Assembly (NCBI GenBank): GCA_024224155.1
Contig: JAAENP010000249.1
Location: 1-58,089, forward strand
Direction of reading: 5' to 3'
DNA from: a bacterium
Lineage (GTDB): Bacteria; Acidobacteriota; Thermoanaerobaculia; Multivoradales; JAHEKO01
DNA length: 58,089 bases
Positions 18,506 through 29,153 of the stretch are shown one piece after another (positions within the stretch are counted from its first letter, which is position 1; each line of letters begins with the position of its first letter). Both the position numbers and the translations under genes were made by a program. A model generated the notes under the pieces. The model did no database searches, had not been told where the DNA came from, and saw nothing but the letters and a program-made list of their open reading frames with translations.

Positions 18506-19159
18506 ATGGACGACCACAGTGGTTGGCAGATTTTGGAGAGGTGCCTGGACCAGGCCGATGAAGCGGCTTGGAAGGCCTTGATGCAGCGATTCGAGCCGCC
18601 CTTGCGCTGGGGAATTCACCGGGCGCTGCGCGGACTCGGCTTCAACGGCGACCGCTACGACCTGGCCGCCGACTTGTTGCAGGAATGCTACTGCAAGATC
18701 CTGGCTCGTGAGCGCAGGGTCTTGCGGATGTGTCGGGAACGAGACGAGAACGCCCTGAATGCCTTTTTCGCGCGGCTCGGGGAGCGATGCGCGCGCGACG
18801 GCCTTCGCGCTCGTTGGGCGCTGAAGCGGGGTAGCCGGGCCGGCATCGTCGAGCTGGGCGACAGCATCGAGGATCTCGCTGTTGCCAGGACCGAGCCCTC
18901 TCCCGAAGATCGGGCGTTGATGAAAGAGGCTCAGTCACGGCTGCTGGCGACCTGCAGGAGCGCGGCCGGCAGCCGGAAGAGCGAGCGCAACTACAGGGTG
19001 CTGGTGATGGCCTTTTTCGAGGGGCTTTCGAGCCGTGAGATCTCGTCTCGCTTTGCCGGGCAGCTGAGTCTCACCTGTATCGACTCGGTGGTGTACCGGG
19101 CGCGGCGGCGGCTGCTCAAGCAGGGTGTGCGCCTCGGGGAGCGCCGGGCCATGGCGTAG
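18506..19159 (+). CDS. Sigma-70 family (ECF-like) RNA polymerase sigma factor
   Basis: A 217-residue protein with a region-2-like segment (YDLAADLLQECYCKIL and AFFARLGERCARDGL) and a region-4 helix-turn-helix (FFEGLSSREISSRF ... IDSVVYRARRRLLKQG). Region 2 is divergent and fairly cysteine-rich compared with the sigma factor at 2096. No anti-sigma gene follows. The ribosome binding site is inside an inverted repeat, suggesting control of translation or self-regulation. A direct role as a specialised sigma factor is likely but its target is unknown. Confidence 0.82.
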   Translation: MDDHSGWQILERCLDQADEAAWKALMQRFEPPLRWGIHRALRGLGFNGDRYDLAADLLQECYCKILARERRVLRMCRERDENALNAFFARLGERCARDGLRARWALKRGSRAGIVELGDSIEDLAVARTEPSPEDRALMKEAQSRLLATCRSAAGSRKSERNYRVLVMAFFEGLSSREISSRFAGQLSLTCIDSVVYRARRRLLKQGVRLGERRAMA

Positions 19160-19271
19160 GCTGCGCTGTCGAGCCGGTATCGGTCTTGCCGGCGCTTGAA
19201 CCTTTCGGCTCATGCGATCCGACAGGCTGAGTGACGGCGCGGTCCAGACCGGCGTCGGCTAGACTTCGCCC

Positions 19272-20201
19272 GTGGCACACATCTTCACCGGCGCCGACTG
19301 CCTCAAGCACGACGCCGGGTACGGGTTTCCGGAATCTCCGGCGCGCCTCGAACGCATTCTCGCCGGCTTCGATGCGTCGTGGGACGTGCGCGAGGTGTCC
19401 GAGCATGCGGAACTGACGGCCGTACTCGAGACCGTTCACGAGCCGGGGTATCTGGAGGTTCTTCGAAGAGCGGTCGAGCGTGGCGATGGCCTGCTGGGCT
19501 CGAGTGACAATCCGCTCACCCCTGAAACCTGGGTCGCGGCCTCGTCGGCGGCATCGGCGGCGCTGTCGGCGGCCGACTGGATCGCCGGAGACAACGGCGA
19601 GGCCTTTGCGGCGATCCGGCCACCCGGTCATCACGCCGAGTCCAGACTCGCGATGGGGTTCTGCTTCTTCAACAACGTCGCGGCCGCCGTCGAGCACCTG
19701 ATCTCGAATCACGGTCTCGAGCGCATCGCGATCTACGACTTCGACGTCCATCACGGTAACGGCACCCAGGAGATCTTCTACGAGCGCGAGGACGTGCTCT
19801 TCGCGAGCACACATCAGTGGCCCTTCTATCCGGGCACCGGCTCGAGCTCCGAAACCGGGGCCGGGGCGGGCGCTGGCAAGACCGTCAACGTGCCTTTGCC
19901 CGCGGGCACCGGCGACCGCGAGTTTCTCGCCGCGATTCATGGTTCGATCGTGCCCGCCCTGGAGGCGCACCGGCCTGACGCGGTCCTGGTCTCGGCCGGT
20001 TTCGACGCCTGGCGAAACGATCCGATCGGAGGCATGCGCCTGAGCGAGGCGGCCTACTCCGAGATCGGTGCCATGGTGCGCGAGTTGGCCGATCGCCTCT
20101 GCGCCGGCCGCCTCTTGAGTGTTCTCGAGGGCGGCTACGACCTCGCCGCTCTGTCGCGTCTGGTTCGGACCTACTTGCGAGGGCCCGGAGAAAGCGGCTG
20201 A
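19272..20201 (+). CDS. Histone deacetylase-family (acetoin utilization/AcuC-like) deacetylase
   Basis: A 309-residue zinc hydrolase of the class II histone deacetylase-like superfamily, which in bacteria removes acetyl groups from lysines, acetylpolyamines or small amides. It shows RPPGHHAE (catalytic His pair), DFDVHHGNGTQEIFY (zinc Asp and His), THQWPFYPGTG and VLVSAGFDAWRNDPIGGM, LEGGYD. The start is a GTG at 19272. The 3' end overlaps the convergent ctpA-like gene by 31 bases. The substrate cannot be assigned. Confidence 0.92.
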   Translation: MAHIFTGADCLKHDAGYGFPESPARLERILAGFDASWDVREVSEHAELTAVLETVHEPGYLEVLRRAVERGDGLLGSSDNPLTPETWVAASSAASAALSAADWIAGDNGEAFAAIRPPGHHAESRLAMGFCFFNNVAAAVEHLISNHGLERIAIYDFDVHHGNGTQEIFYEREDVLFASTHQWPFYPGTGSSSETGAGAGAGKTVNVPLPAGTGDREFLAAIHGSIVPALEAHRPDAVLVSAGFDAWRNDPIGGMRLSEAAYSEIGAMVRELADRLCAGRLLSVLEGGYDLAALSRLVRTYLRGPGESG

Positions 20202-21856
20202 TCGATTCGGCTGGCCGATAGCGCCGCCGGAGCGACCTCGGGCTCTTCGAGGTTCTCGATCCCTCGTCGCCGCGCCAGCAGGTCGGTTGCCTCGCCGAGC
20301 AGCTCCAGGGCTCGGCCGATCTGCGGATCGCCAGTGGCCAGGACTTCGAAGCGGGCCTCGATGCCGAAGGCGGAGTTGAATATCTCCGCGTGCAGGTAGC
20401 GCGTGATGGTCGCGCTGGTCTCGGGGTCGCCGAGCATCTTGGCGGTTTCTTCTTCGCTCGTCAGCTCCTTGGCTAGAAGCCAGGCGGCGAACTCGTCGAG
20501 TAGCTCGGGCTCGGGTACCCACTGGCGATCCTCGATCGGCTTCGCGGCGGTGTACTCGACCGCATAGTTGAAGAAGGTGTTCTGGCTCAGCAGGTACTGG
20601 ATTTCCGGGCTCAGAAAGAGCGGCTCGACGGTTACGTCGGGAGTGATACCGCCGCCGCCGTAGACTTCCCGGCCCAGGTCGGTGCGGAACACTTGGCGCT
20701 CCTCGGTATCGGTGGCTTCGGTAGCCTCGGTTGCCTCGGACGGGGGCGGCTCGTCGCCACCGATGTTCGCGACCGTCTGGTAGTCGAAGTAGCTCGAATA
20801 GTCGCGCTGGATGAGACGTCCGGAAGGGGTGTAGTACTTGGCCGTGGTGAGAGCGAGTCCCGCTTCGTAGGGCAGCGAGTACACGGTCTGCACCAGGCCC
20901 TTGCCCCAGGTCGGAGTGCCGACGATCAGGCCCATGTCGTGGTCCTGAATCGCGCCGGATACGATCTCGGCCGCGGAAGCGGTCCCGTTTCCGACCAGAA
21001 CCACGATCGGTATGTCGAGCGCGGCCGGTTGACCGGTGGCGAAGAACTTCTGGTGCGAGTTGCGGGTTCGGCCCCGGGTCTCGACGATCTGCGCGCCTTC
21101 GTCCAGAAACTGATCGGAGACGGCGATCGCCTGGTCGAGAAGACCGCCGCCGTTTCCTCGGAGGTCGAGAATCAGGCTTTCCATGCCTTCGCCCCGGAGC
21201 CGTTCGAGATTCTCCGCGACTTCTCCTCCGGTACCCCGGTTGAAATCGGAGAGCTGCAAATAGGCGGTCTCCGGAGTGATCATGTAGGCGTAGCGCACGG
21301 TGTTTTGCGGGATCTCGTCCCGGGTGATGGTGATCTCCAGCAGCTGCTCGAGGCCGGCGCGGACGATCTGAATCGTCACCTGAGTGCCCTTGGGTCCCTT
21401 GAGCAAGCCGACCGCGTCATCCAGGCTCATGGTCTCGGTGGAATCTCCCTCGATGGCGGCAATCACGTCCCCCGCGCGCAGGCCCATGCGAGAAGCCGGC
21501 GTGCCCTCGATCGGCGTGATGACCGTCAGCTGGCCGTTGCGCATGCCGACCAGGATTCCCAATCCGTAGAAGCTCTTCTGCTGGCGCTCACGCATCGACG
21601 AATAGGCTTCGCCGGACAGGAAATTGGAATGCGGATCGAGGGTTCGGATCATTCCCGAGATGGAGGATTCGACGAGCTCCTTGTAGCTGACCTCGCCGCC
21701 GTAGCTGTCGTGCGCGACCTGTAAGACCTCGGTGTAGGCGCGCAGGACACGGCGGGCGTCGTCGGAGAGCGCCAAGACGCGGTTCCCGAAGGCCCCGCCG
21801 GCCAGAATGGCGACCGCCAGAACCGCAACGGAGAGTTTCTTCCAGCCCGATCTCAT
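20171..21856 (-). CDS. Carboxyl-terminal processing protease (S41 family, PDZ domain)
   Basis: A 561-residue periplasmic protease with an N-terminal signal anchor (residues about 8-28), a PDZ domain (GLGILVGMRNGQLTVI ... SRMGLRAGDVIAAIEG) and the S41 catalytic domain. The nucleophile region is GNGTASAAEIVSGA and the lysine of the Ser/Lys dyad is in TWGKGLVQTV. The family cuts C-terminal tails of envelope proteins. A C-terminal extension of about 150 residues follows the protease domain. It ends convergently with and overlaps the deacetylase gene. Confidence 0.93.
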   Translation of the reverse strand: MRSGWKKLSVAVLAVAILAGGAFGNRVLALSDDARRVLRAYTEVLQVAHDSYGGEVSYKELVESSISGMIRTLDPHSNFLSGEAYSSMRERQQKSFYGLGILVGMRNGQLTVITPIEGTPASRMGLRAGDVIAAIEGDSTETMSLDDAVGLLKGPKGTQVTIQIVRAGLEQLLEITITRDEIPQNTVRYAYMITPETAYLQLSDFNRGTGGEVAENLERLRGEGMESLILDLRGNGGGLLDQAIAVSDQFLDEGAQIVETRGRTRNSHQKFFATGQPAALDIPIVVLVGNGTASAAEIVSGAIQDHDMGLIVGTPTWGKGLVQTVYSLPYEAGLALTTAKYYTPSGRLIQRDYSSYFDYQTVANIGGDEPPPSEATEATEATDTEERQVFRTDLGREVYGGGGITPDVTVEPLFLSPEIQYLLSQNTFFNYAVEYTAAKPIEDRQWVPEPELLDEFAAWLLAKELTSEEETAKMLGDPETSATITRYLHAEIFNSAFGIEARFEVLATGDPQIGRALELLGEATDLLARRRGIENLEEPEVAPAALSASRIDQPLSPGPRK

Positions 21857-21939
21857 GGCGGTGACTGTATCAAAGGCCCGCTCAATACTTGACTTTCGGG
21901 GAACCGGGCCCGAGTATCTGTTACGGTTCTCGGAGCGAC

Positions 21940-22254
21940 ATGTTCGGATCTCTTGGTTTCCCCGAAATTCTCTTCATACTCGTCCTGGCGCTGCTCGTGT
22001 TCGGGCCACGCAGGCTGCCCGAGATCGGCCGAACCGTGGGACGGGCGCTGGGCGAGTTTCGCCGTGCCACCGGGGATCTGCAGCGCTCATTCGACCAGGA
22101 GCCCAGCTCGTTCGAACAGGCCGCCAAGCCGGACCCGCCGGCTGCCGTACCTCGCCCGGACGTTTCGACGCAGCAGCCGCAGCCCGATGACAGCGGCGAG
22201 AGCGACGCCGGCCCCGAGGCCGAGGACGATTCAGGGGACCGCGAAGAGTCATGA
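21940..22254 (+). CDS. tatA: Sec-independent (Tat) translocase subunit TatA/B
   Basis: A 104-residue protein with the short N-terminal span [20 protein letters not shown], an amphipathic helix ([20 protein letters not shown]) and a long acidic, proline-rich tail, as in TatA/TatB. The ATG at 21940 has a GGAG nine bases upstream; an open frame further upstream has no support. Its stop overlaps tatC by 4 bases. TatA and TatB cannot be told apart with certainty, and no second copy is present in the window. Confidence 0.92.
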   Translation: MFGSLGFPEILFILVLALLVFGPRRLPEIGRTVGRALGEFRRATGDLQRSFDQEPSSFEQAAKPDPPAAVPRPDVSTQQPQPDDSGESDAGPEAEDDSGDREES

Positions 22255-23006
22255 ATGAGTCGGCTCCCGGGAAGGAGCCCGAGCTCACCCGGATGACTCT
22301 CATGGAGCACCTCGAGGAGCTTCGGGGTCGCATCGTCAAGTCGCTGATCGCGGTGGTGGTGACCTTCGCCGTCTGCTGGATCTTCGTCGAGTACCTGGCC
22401 GAGTTCTTGGCCCAGCCGATATACGCGGCGGTGCCCGACAAGAAGCTGGCCTTTCTGGGCGTCACCGATCCGTTCATCCTCTACGTGAAGATCGCCGCTC
22501 TGGCGGCCCTCTTTCTCTCCAGTCCGATCGTGCTCTATCAGTTCTTCAGATTCGTGGCGCCCGGCCTCTACCGGCGCGAGCGGCTGTATGCGATTCCCTT
22601 TGTCGTCTTCGGAACCCTGTTCTTCGCCGGCGGGGGCGCGTTTGCCTACTACGTGGCGTTTCCGTTTGCCGTCGACTTTCTGGTCAAGATGGGCGCCGCC
22701 TTCGAGCCGGTGATCACCGTCGACCGCTACTTTCGATTCCTGATGGTCGTGGTCCTGGGGCTGGGGCTGATGTTCGAGCTGCCCCTGGTGATCTTCTTTC
22801 TGGCCCAGATCGGTGTGGTGACGCCTCGTTTCTTGATGCGCCACTTCCGCTGGGCGGTGCTGCTGATCTTTGTCGCCGCGGCACTGATCACGCCCACGCC
22901 GGACGTGGTCAACTTGTGCCTGTTCGCGCTTCCGACGATCGGCCTCTACCTGCTCGGCGTCGGTGCGGCGGCGCTGGTCGGCCGAATGAAGTCCAAAGCG
23001 GCCTAG
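22251..23006 (+). CDS. tatC: Sec-independent (Tat) translocase subunit TatC
   Basis: A 251-residue protein with six membrane spans. It starts with [20 protein letters not shown], and [12 protein letters not shown] and the later [11 protein letters not shown] are TatC landmarks. It receives folded, twin-arginine-signal precursors together with TatA. It is translationally coupled to tatA. Confidence 0.96.
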   Translation: MNESAPGKEPELTRMTLMEHLEELRGRIVKSLIAVVVTFAVCWIFVEYLAEFLAQPIYAAVPDKKLAFLGVTDPFILYVKIAALAALFLSSPIVLYQFFRFVAPGLYRRERLYAIPFVVFGTLFFAGGGAFAYYVAFPFAVDFLVKMGAAFEPVITVDRYFRFLMVVVLGLGLMFELPLVIFFLAQIGVVTPRFLMRHFRWAVLLIFVAAALITPTPDVVNLCLFALPTIGLYLLGVGAAALVGRMKSKAA

Positions 23007-23035
23007 CCGGCCGAGGCAAGCTGCTCCCTTGTAGT

Positions 23036-23055
23036 GGTCGAGCCCTGTCTCGACC
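23036..23055. terminator. Hairpin between the convergent tatC and lpxL genes
   Basis: GGTCGAG and CTCGACC form a perfect 7-base stem with a 6-base loop 30 bases after tatC. There is no clear U-run on either strand, so bidirectional termination is only possible. The rest of the 264-base gap (23007-23270) shows nothing I recognise. Confidence 0.4.
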
Positions 23056-23270
23056 GTCTTATCATCACCGACGGTTTTCAGATCCACACTACCGATAGAG
23101 GCCGCCGGTGTCGCCTCTCCGCGAGCGAAGAAAGGCTCGCTCCGAGGCGCACGCGGCCGGCCCTCAGCCGCGGTTTGCCGGGGTCATTGCAGCAGTCGAC
23201 CTGCGCCTCGAGGACAGGGATTTCTGCGTGTCCCCTTCCGACTGCGAGACGGAGCTCGACCGCGACGGTC

Positions 23271-24206
23271 TCAGCCGCTGCGGCTGCCCTCCGGGTCGCG
23301 CGCCAGAAACTCGGTATCGTCCGGGAGCTGGCGGCGCCACCGGCGATGCATCCAGACCCACTGGTCCGGTCGCCTGCGCACCTGTTCCTCGATCGCGCGA
23401 GTGATCGCAGCGGTCAGCTCCTCGGCACGGTCGTAGCGGGGCAGCCGGGGCCCGAACTCGACTCGATGCGAGCCGTCCTCGAGTCGCTCGCAAAAGCCGG
23501 GCACGACCGGCATCGACCAGCGCAGCGCCATCTGCGCCGGGCCCACCGGCGTGTGCGCAGGACGGCCGAAGAACGGCACGTACACGCTCTGCGCGCGAAT
23601 GTCCTGATCGATGAGCGCCAGGAGGTAGCCACCGCGCTTGCGCAAGGACAGCAGCCGGCTCGCGGAACCGGGTTCTCCGCGCGCGATAACCTCGCTGCCG
23701 AGCCGCCTGCGGAAGCGGTTCATCGCCGCTTCCATCCACTCGTTCTCCATGGAGCGAACCAGCCCGGTGAGCAGCTCATTCTTGCTTCGGAAGACCGGGC
23801 CCATGAGCTCCCAATTGCCACAGTGTCCGGTAGCGATCATCACGACTTGCGCCTGAGCCCGAGCGGCCTCGACGTGCTCCCAGCCCAGAACGTCGAGATG
23901 GGGAACCGCGGCACCGGGGCCGCGATGGGCGAGGTGGAAGTACTCGGCGAAGTTGATACCGATGGCGGTCGTCGCGCGTCGGCCGAGCTCGAATCGCTCA
24001 CTCTCTGAAAGCTCGGGGAAGGCGACCTCGAGGTGAGCCAGAGTCCGTTGGCGATCCCGCTCACCGACTCTCCAGATCAGGCCACCGAGCCGGGCTCCGA
24101 GGCGCTGAGCGGAGCGCCAGGAGAGGGTGCCGGCAACGAGCTTGAAGACGAACGTGAGTGGACGCGCGATCCGGCTTCGCAGCCGGCGCCGGGTTGCGGC
24201 TTTCAT
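23271..24206 (-). CDS. Lysophospholipid acyltransferase of the LpxL/HtrB (lipid A late acyltransferase) family
   Basis: A 311-residue inner-membrane acyltransferase that adds a secondary acyl chain to Kdo2-lipid IVA or a related lipid. The catalytic H-x4-E motif is in ATGHCGNWELMGP, followed by DQDIRAQSVYVPFFGRPAHT and the C-terminal WMHRRW. A hydrophobic segment lies near residues 17-30. It is last in the Kdo operon and overlaps kdsC by 4 bases, so acylation and Kdo supply are coupled. The exact chain and position are not predictable. Confidence 0.9.
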   Translation of the reverse strand: MKAATRRRLRSRIARPLTFVFKLVAGTLSWRSAQRLGARLGGLIWRVGERDRQRTLAHLEVAFPELSESERFELGRRATTAIGINFAEYFHLAHRGPGAAVPHLDVLGWEHVEAARAQAQVVMIATGHCGNWELMGPVFRSKNELLTGLVRSMENEWMEAAMNRFRRRLGSEVIARGEPGSASRLLSLRKRGGYLLALIDQDIRAQSVYVPFFGRPAHTPVGPAQMALRWSMPVVPGFCERLEDGSHRVEFGPRLPRYDRAEELTAAITRAIEEQVRRRPDQWVWMHRRWRRQLPDDTEFLARDPEGSRSG

Positions 24207-24763
24207 CTACTTTCGAAAGTGAACGGCTCCACCGCCTGCTCCCAGTCTCCGCGAGCTTGCAGGATCGCCTCGATCAACTCGCGGACCGCTCCCGACCCTC
24301 CGCGGCGGGTGAGCACGTTGTGGACGACGTCGCGCACTTCGGCGACCCCGTCCACCGGAGCAAAGGACAGGCCGCATCGACCGAGTACTTGCAAATCGGG
24401 AAGATCGTCGCCGGCGTAAGCGACCCGCTTGGGCTCGGTTGCCTGCTGTTCCAGGAATCGCTCGAAGTCCTCGGCCTTGTCCCGGGAGCCGACGATGACG
24501 GCGTCGAATCCGAGCTCGGCCGCTCGCCGCTTGAGCGCCCGCGAGCTGCGACCGGTGAGAACGCCGATCTTAATTCCCGCGCCCTGCGCCAGCTTGATCG
24601 CGAGTCCGTCGCGAACGTCGAACTTCATCAGCACGTGACCCCTGCGATCGTAGTAGAGGCCGCCGTCCGTCAAAACGCCGTCGGCGTCGAGGAGAATCCA
24701 CTCGATCTCGCGTGCGCGGCGCGCGAACTCTTCTTTCGAGAGTCCCGTTTTCGAGTGGATCAA
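24203..24763 (-). CDS. kdsC: 3-deoxy-D-manno-octulosonate 8-phosphate phosphatase
   Basis: HAD-superfamily phosphatase that hydrolyses Kdo 8-phosphate to Kdo. The 186 residues include motif I LLDADGVLTDGGLYY, motif II GVLTGRSS, and AYAGDDLPDL for motif IV. FDVRDGLAIKLAQ is typical of KdsC. The start is a TTG that overlaps the kdsD TGA as TTGA, so translation is coupled. The family resembles KdsC more than other small HAD phosphatases, and the operon confirms it. Confidence 0.94.
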   Translation of the reverse strand: MIHSKTGLSKEEFARRAREIEWILLDADGVLTDGGLYYDRRGHVLMKFDVRDGLAIKLAQGAGIKIGVLTGRSSRALKRRAAELGFDAVIVGSRDKAEDFERFLEQQATEPKRVAYAGDDLPDLQVLGRCGLSFAPVDGVAEVRDVVHNVLTRRGGSGAVRELIEAILQARGDWEQAVEPFTFESR

Positions 24764-25734
24764 AACAGCTGTAGCCGCCAGAGGTCGTGAAGGTGAACGA
24801 TGCCCTCGAGCTTGTCGTCCTCACAGATGAAGAGCGCCGTAATCCGATTGTCTTCCATCAGCTTCAGGGCCGCCGAGGCCAGCTCGTCGGCGGCGATGGT
24901 GCGCGGATTCGCCTTCATGCAGTCACCGGCGCTGCCGGACAGCAGGTCGCTTCCGTTCTCCAGGAGGCGGCGCAGGTCGCCGTCGGTGATGCAGCCCAGA
25001 AGTGTGCCGTCCGGTTCGGTGACCGCGGTAATGCCCATCCCCTTGGCGGACATCTCCCGGACCGCGTCTCGGACCGTCGCGTTCTTGTCGATGCGTGGCA
25101 CCTCGGCTCCGGTGTGCATGAGCTCGCGCAGCTTGACCAGGCCCTTGCCGAGGCTGCCCCCGGGGTGAAGTCGGGCGAAGTCGTCGCTGGTGAAGCCCTT
25201 GGCTTGAAGCAGCGCCATCGCGAGTGCGTCACCCATCGCCAGGGTCGCGGTCGAGGAGGCCGTGGGCGCCAGATTGAGCGGGCAGGCCTCCTGATCGATC
25301 TCCACCGGCAGATGGACCGTGGCGTTGCGAGCCAGCGGGCTGTTCACATTGCCGGTCATGACTATCAAGCCGATTCCGAGCCGGCGCACCAATTCGACGA
25401 GTCGCTGAAGCTCCTGGGTCGTCCCCGAGTACGAGGCCGCGAGGATCAGGTCATCGTCAGTGATCATGCCCAGGTCGCCGTGAATCGCTTCGGCCGGGTG
25501 CAGAAACAGCGAGGGCGTTCCGGTGGACGACAGGGTGGCCGCGATCTTCTTCATCACCAGGCCGCTCTTGCCCATACCGGTGCAGACGATCCGGCCCTTG
25601 CACTCGGCGAGCAAGACGATCGCGCGGTCGAAGCTCTCGTCGAGCTGGTCGAGGAGACTGTGGACCGCCGCCGCCTCGATCTCGAGAACCTCTCGGGCGA
25701 CGTCCCGCGGGCTCGGTGAAGCGAATTTGCTCAT
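24760..25734 (-). CDS. kdsD: D-arabinose 5-phosphate isomerase
   Basis: Converts ribulose 5-phosphate to arabinose 5-phosphate, the first step to Kdo. The 324-residue KpsF/GutQ-type protein has an SIS domain (CTGMGKSGLVMKKIAATLSS, HPAEAIHGDLGMI, ASYSGTTQEL) and two C-terminal CBS domains (about residues 205-324). Start and stop overlap kdsA and kdsC by 4 bases each. Confidence 0.95.
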   Translation of the reverse strand: MSKFASPSPRDVAREVLEIEAAAVHSLLDQLDESFDRAIVLLAECKGRIVCTGMGKSGLVMKKIAATLSSTGTPSLFLHPAEAIHGDLGMITDDDLILAASYSGTTQELQRLVELVRRLGIGLIVMTGNVNSPLARNATVHLPVEIDQEACPLNLAPTASSTATLAMGDALAMALLQAKGFTSDDFARLHPGGSLGKGLVKLRELMHTGAEVPRIDKNATVRDAVREMSAKGMGITAVTEPDGTLLGCITDGDLRRLLENGSDLLSGSAGDCMKANPRTIAADELASAALKLMEDNRITALFICEDDKLEGIVHLHDLWRLQLF

Positions 25735-26567
25735 GCCGACAGCGCCTCGAGAGTGGCCTTGCGCACCGCGATGAGTTGGGCGAGCAGGCGTTCGGCGCGG
25801 TCCGGATCGAGCTGGGTGGCCCGGTCCGATCGCGCTTCATCCGGGTTGGGGTGGACTTCCATGTAGACGCCGTCGGCGCCGGCCGCGACTGCGGCCCGAG
25901 CCAGCGGTTCGGCGAACTCGCGCTGGCCCCCGGTCTCGGTGCCCGCCGCGCTGGGCAACTGGAGGGAGTGGGTAACGTCGAAGAGCACCGGGATGTCGTG
26001 CGCGTGCAGGATCGCGAACGAACGCATGTCGACGATCAGGTTGTGGTACCCGAAAGAGGCTCCGCGCTCGGTCACGGTCACCGACTCGCAGCCGGCGTCA
26101 CGCGCCTTTTCGACCGCGAGCACCATGTCCTCCGGCGCCATGAACTGTCCCTTCTTGATGTTGACCGCGCGCCCGGTCGCCGCGGCGGCGGCGATCAAGT
26201 CGGTCTGTCGGCACAGGAACGCCGGGATCTGCAGAACGTGACAGACCTCGGCCACCGGCGCGCATTGATCCGGCTCGTGGACGTCGGTGAGCACCGGCAG
26301 TCCGGTGGCCTCGCGGACCTCGGCGAGCAGGCGCAGCCCCTCGGTCAGGCCGGGACCGCGGAAGCTCCGCCCCGAGCTTCGGTTGGCCTTGTCGAAGGAG
26401 GCCTTGAAGACCAGCGGCAGATCGAGAGCGCGCGAGAGCTCGGCGACCGCCTGGGCCGAGCGGGTGAGCTGCGCTTCGCTCTCAATCACGCAGGGTCCGG
26501 CGACTGTCGCCAGGGTGGCGCCGCCCACCGAGATACCGGGCGCGAAGTCGAGCGGCTTAGCCTGCAT
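25731..26567 (-). CDS. kdsA: 3-deoxy-8-phosphooctulonate synthase
   Basis: Condenses phosphoenolpyruvate with arabinose 5-phosphate to Kdo 8-phosphate. The 278-residue TIM-barrel has AGPCVIESEAQL, FKASFDKANRSS, FRGPGL, LTDVHEPDQ, NIKKGQFMAPEDM and VTERGASFGYHNLIVDM. CRQTDL contains the cysteine seen in metal-dependent KdsA enzymes in the corresponding loop region, but metal dependence is not settled here. It sits between pyrG and kdsD. Confidence 0.96.
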   Translation of the reverse strand: MQAKPLDFAPGISVGGATLATVAGPCVIESEAQLTRSAQAVAELSRALDLPLVFKASFDKANRSSGRSFRGPGLTEGLRLLAEVREATGLPVLTDVHEPDQCAPVAEVCHVLQIPAFLCRQTDLIAAAAATGRAVNIKKGQFMAPEDMVLAVEKARDAGCESVTVTERGASFGYHNLIVDMRSFAILHAHDIPVLFDVTHSLQLPSAAGTETGGQREFAEPLARAAVAAGADGVYMEVHPNPDEARSDRATQLDPDRAERLLAQLIAVRKATLEALSA

Positions 26568-26590
26568 GTCTCACCTGCCCCCGAGCGACC

Positions 26591-28252
<1,662 letters not shown>

Positions 28253-28267
28253 GCCGTGCGCTCCTTC

Positions 28268-29044
28268 TTATGAAACCCCTCGAGAACTCCCGGTCTCTTG
28301 CCGATCGGCCAGCGGGTCGCCATGCTCCGCCAGATACGCTTCGACCTGTCTCAAGTCGTTGATTGTATCGACTCCGGGCCAGGCCTTCGGCACGGAGAGT
28401 ACGCGAATCGAGAACCCGCTCTCGAGCATGCGCAACTGCTCGAGCGATTCGGCCAGCTCGAGCGGCGTTTGGGGCGTCGCGGCGATCTCGAGGAGGGCCT
28501 TGCGCCGGTAGCCATAGACGCCGATGTGTCGCTGAGGCGATCCGACCTGGCGTCCGTGGGGGTACGGAATGCCGGCGCGACTGAAGTAGAGAGCCTTGCC
28601 GCTCGCATCGCAGACGACCTTGACCACGTCCGGGTCGTCGAGATCGCCCGGCTCTGCCGGAGCCGCCAGGGTCGCGACGGCGTCTTCGGGATTCCCGACC
28701 AGGTGCTCGCTGAGCAGGGTGAGCGCCTCGGGAGAGATCAGGGGCTCATCCCCCTGAACGTTGACGATGACGTCCGTCTTCCAATCGCGCGCGGCCCAGG
28801 CGACGCGGTCCGATCCGCTGGCGAGATCTTCGGGAGTCATCATCGCCCGCCCGCCGAATCCGAGCACGGCCTCGGCGATGCGAGCGTCGTCGGTCAGGAC
28901 GATCGCCTCCGTGATGCCGCGAGCGCCCTCGACTTGACGGTAGACCCGCTCAATCAGGGTTTTGCCCGCGATTTCGAGAAGTGGCTTTCCGGGCAGGCGA
29001 GTCGAGGCGTAACGCGCCGGAATCGCGGCAATGACGTGGTGCAC
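28268..29044 (-). CDS. kdsB: 3-deoxy-manno-octulosonate cytidylyltransferase
   Basis: Activates Kdo as CMP-Kdo. The 258-residue nucleotidyltransferase begins with AAIPARYASTRLPGKPL and has the family segments LASGSDRVAWA, DVIVNVQGDEPLI and RHIGVYGYRR, plus LELAESLEQLRMLE. It is first in the run kdsB-pyrG-kdsA-kdsD-kdsC-lpxL and is separated from the divergent gene upstream by about 110 bases, the likely promoter region. Confidence 0.96.
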   Translation of the reverse strand: MHHVIAAIPARYASTRLPGKPLLEIAGKTLIERVYRQVEGARGITEAIVLTDDARIAEAVLGFGGRAMMTPEDLASGSDRVAWAARDWKTDVIVNVQGDEPLISPEALTLLSEHLVGNPEDAVATLAAPAEPGDLDDPDVVKVVCDASGKALYFSRAGIPYPHGRQVGSPQRHIGVYGYRRKALLEIAATPQTPLELAESLEQLRMLESGFSIRVLSVPKAWPGVDTINDLRQVEAYLAEHGDPLADRQETGSSRGVS

Positions 29045-29153
29045 GACCTAATCTATCGACCCCGATCACGTCCAGTCAACGAGAAGCAACCAGATCTTGG
29101 GCGCCGCCCGGACGAGTGCTAGCCTGAGCGCGCGATTGGACGAGGTGAATCCT

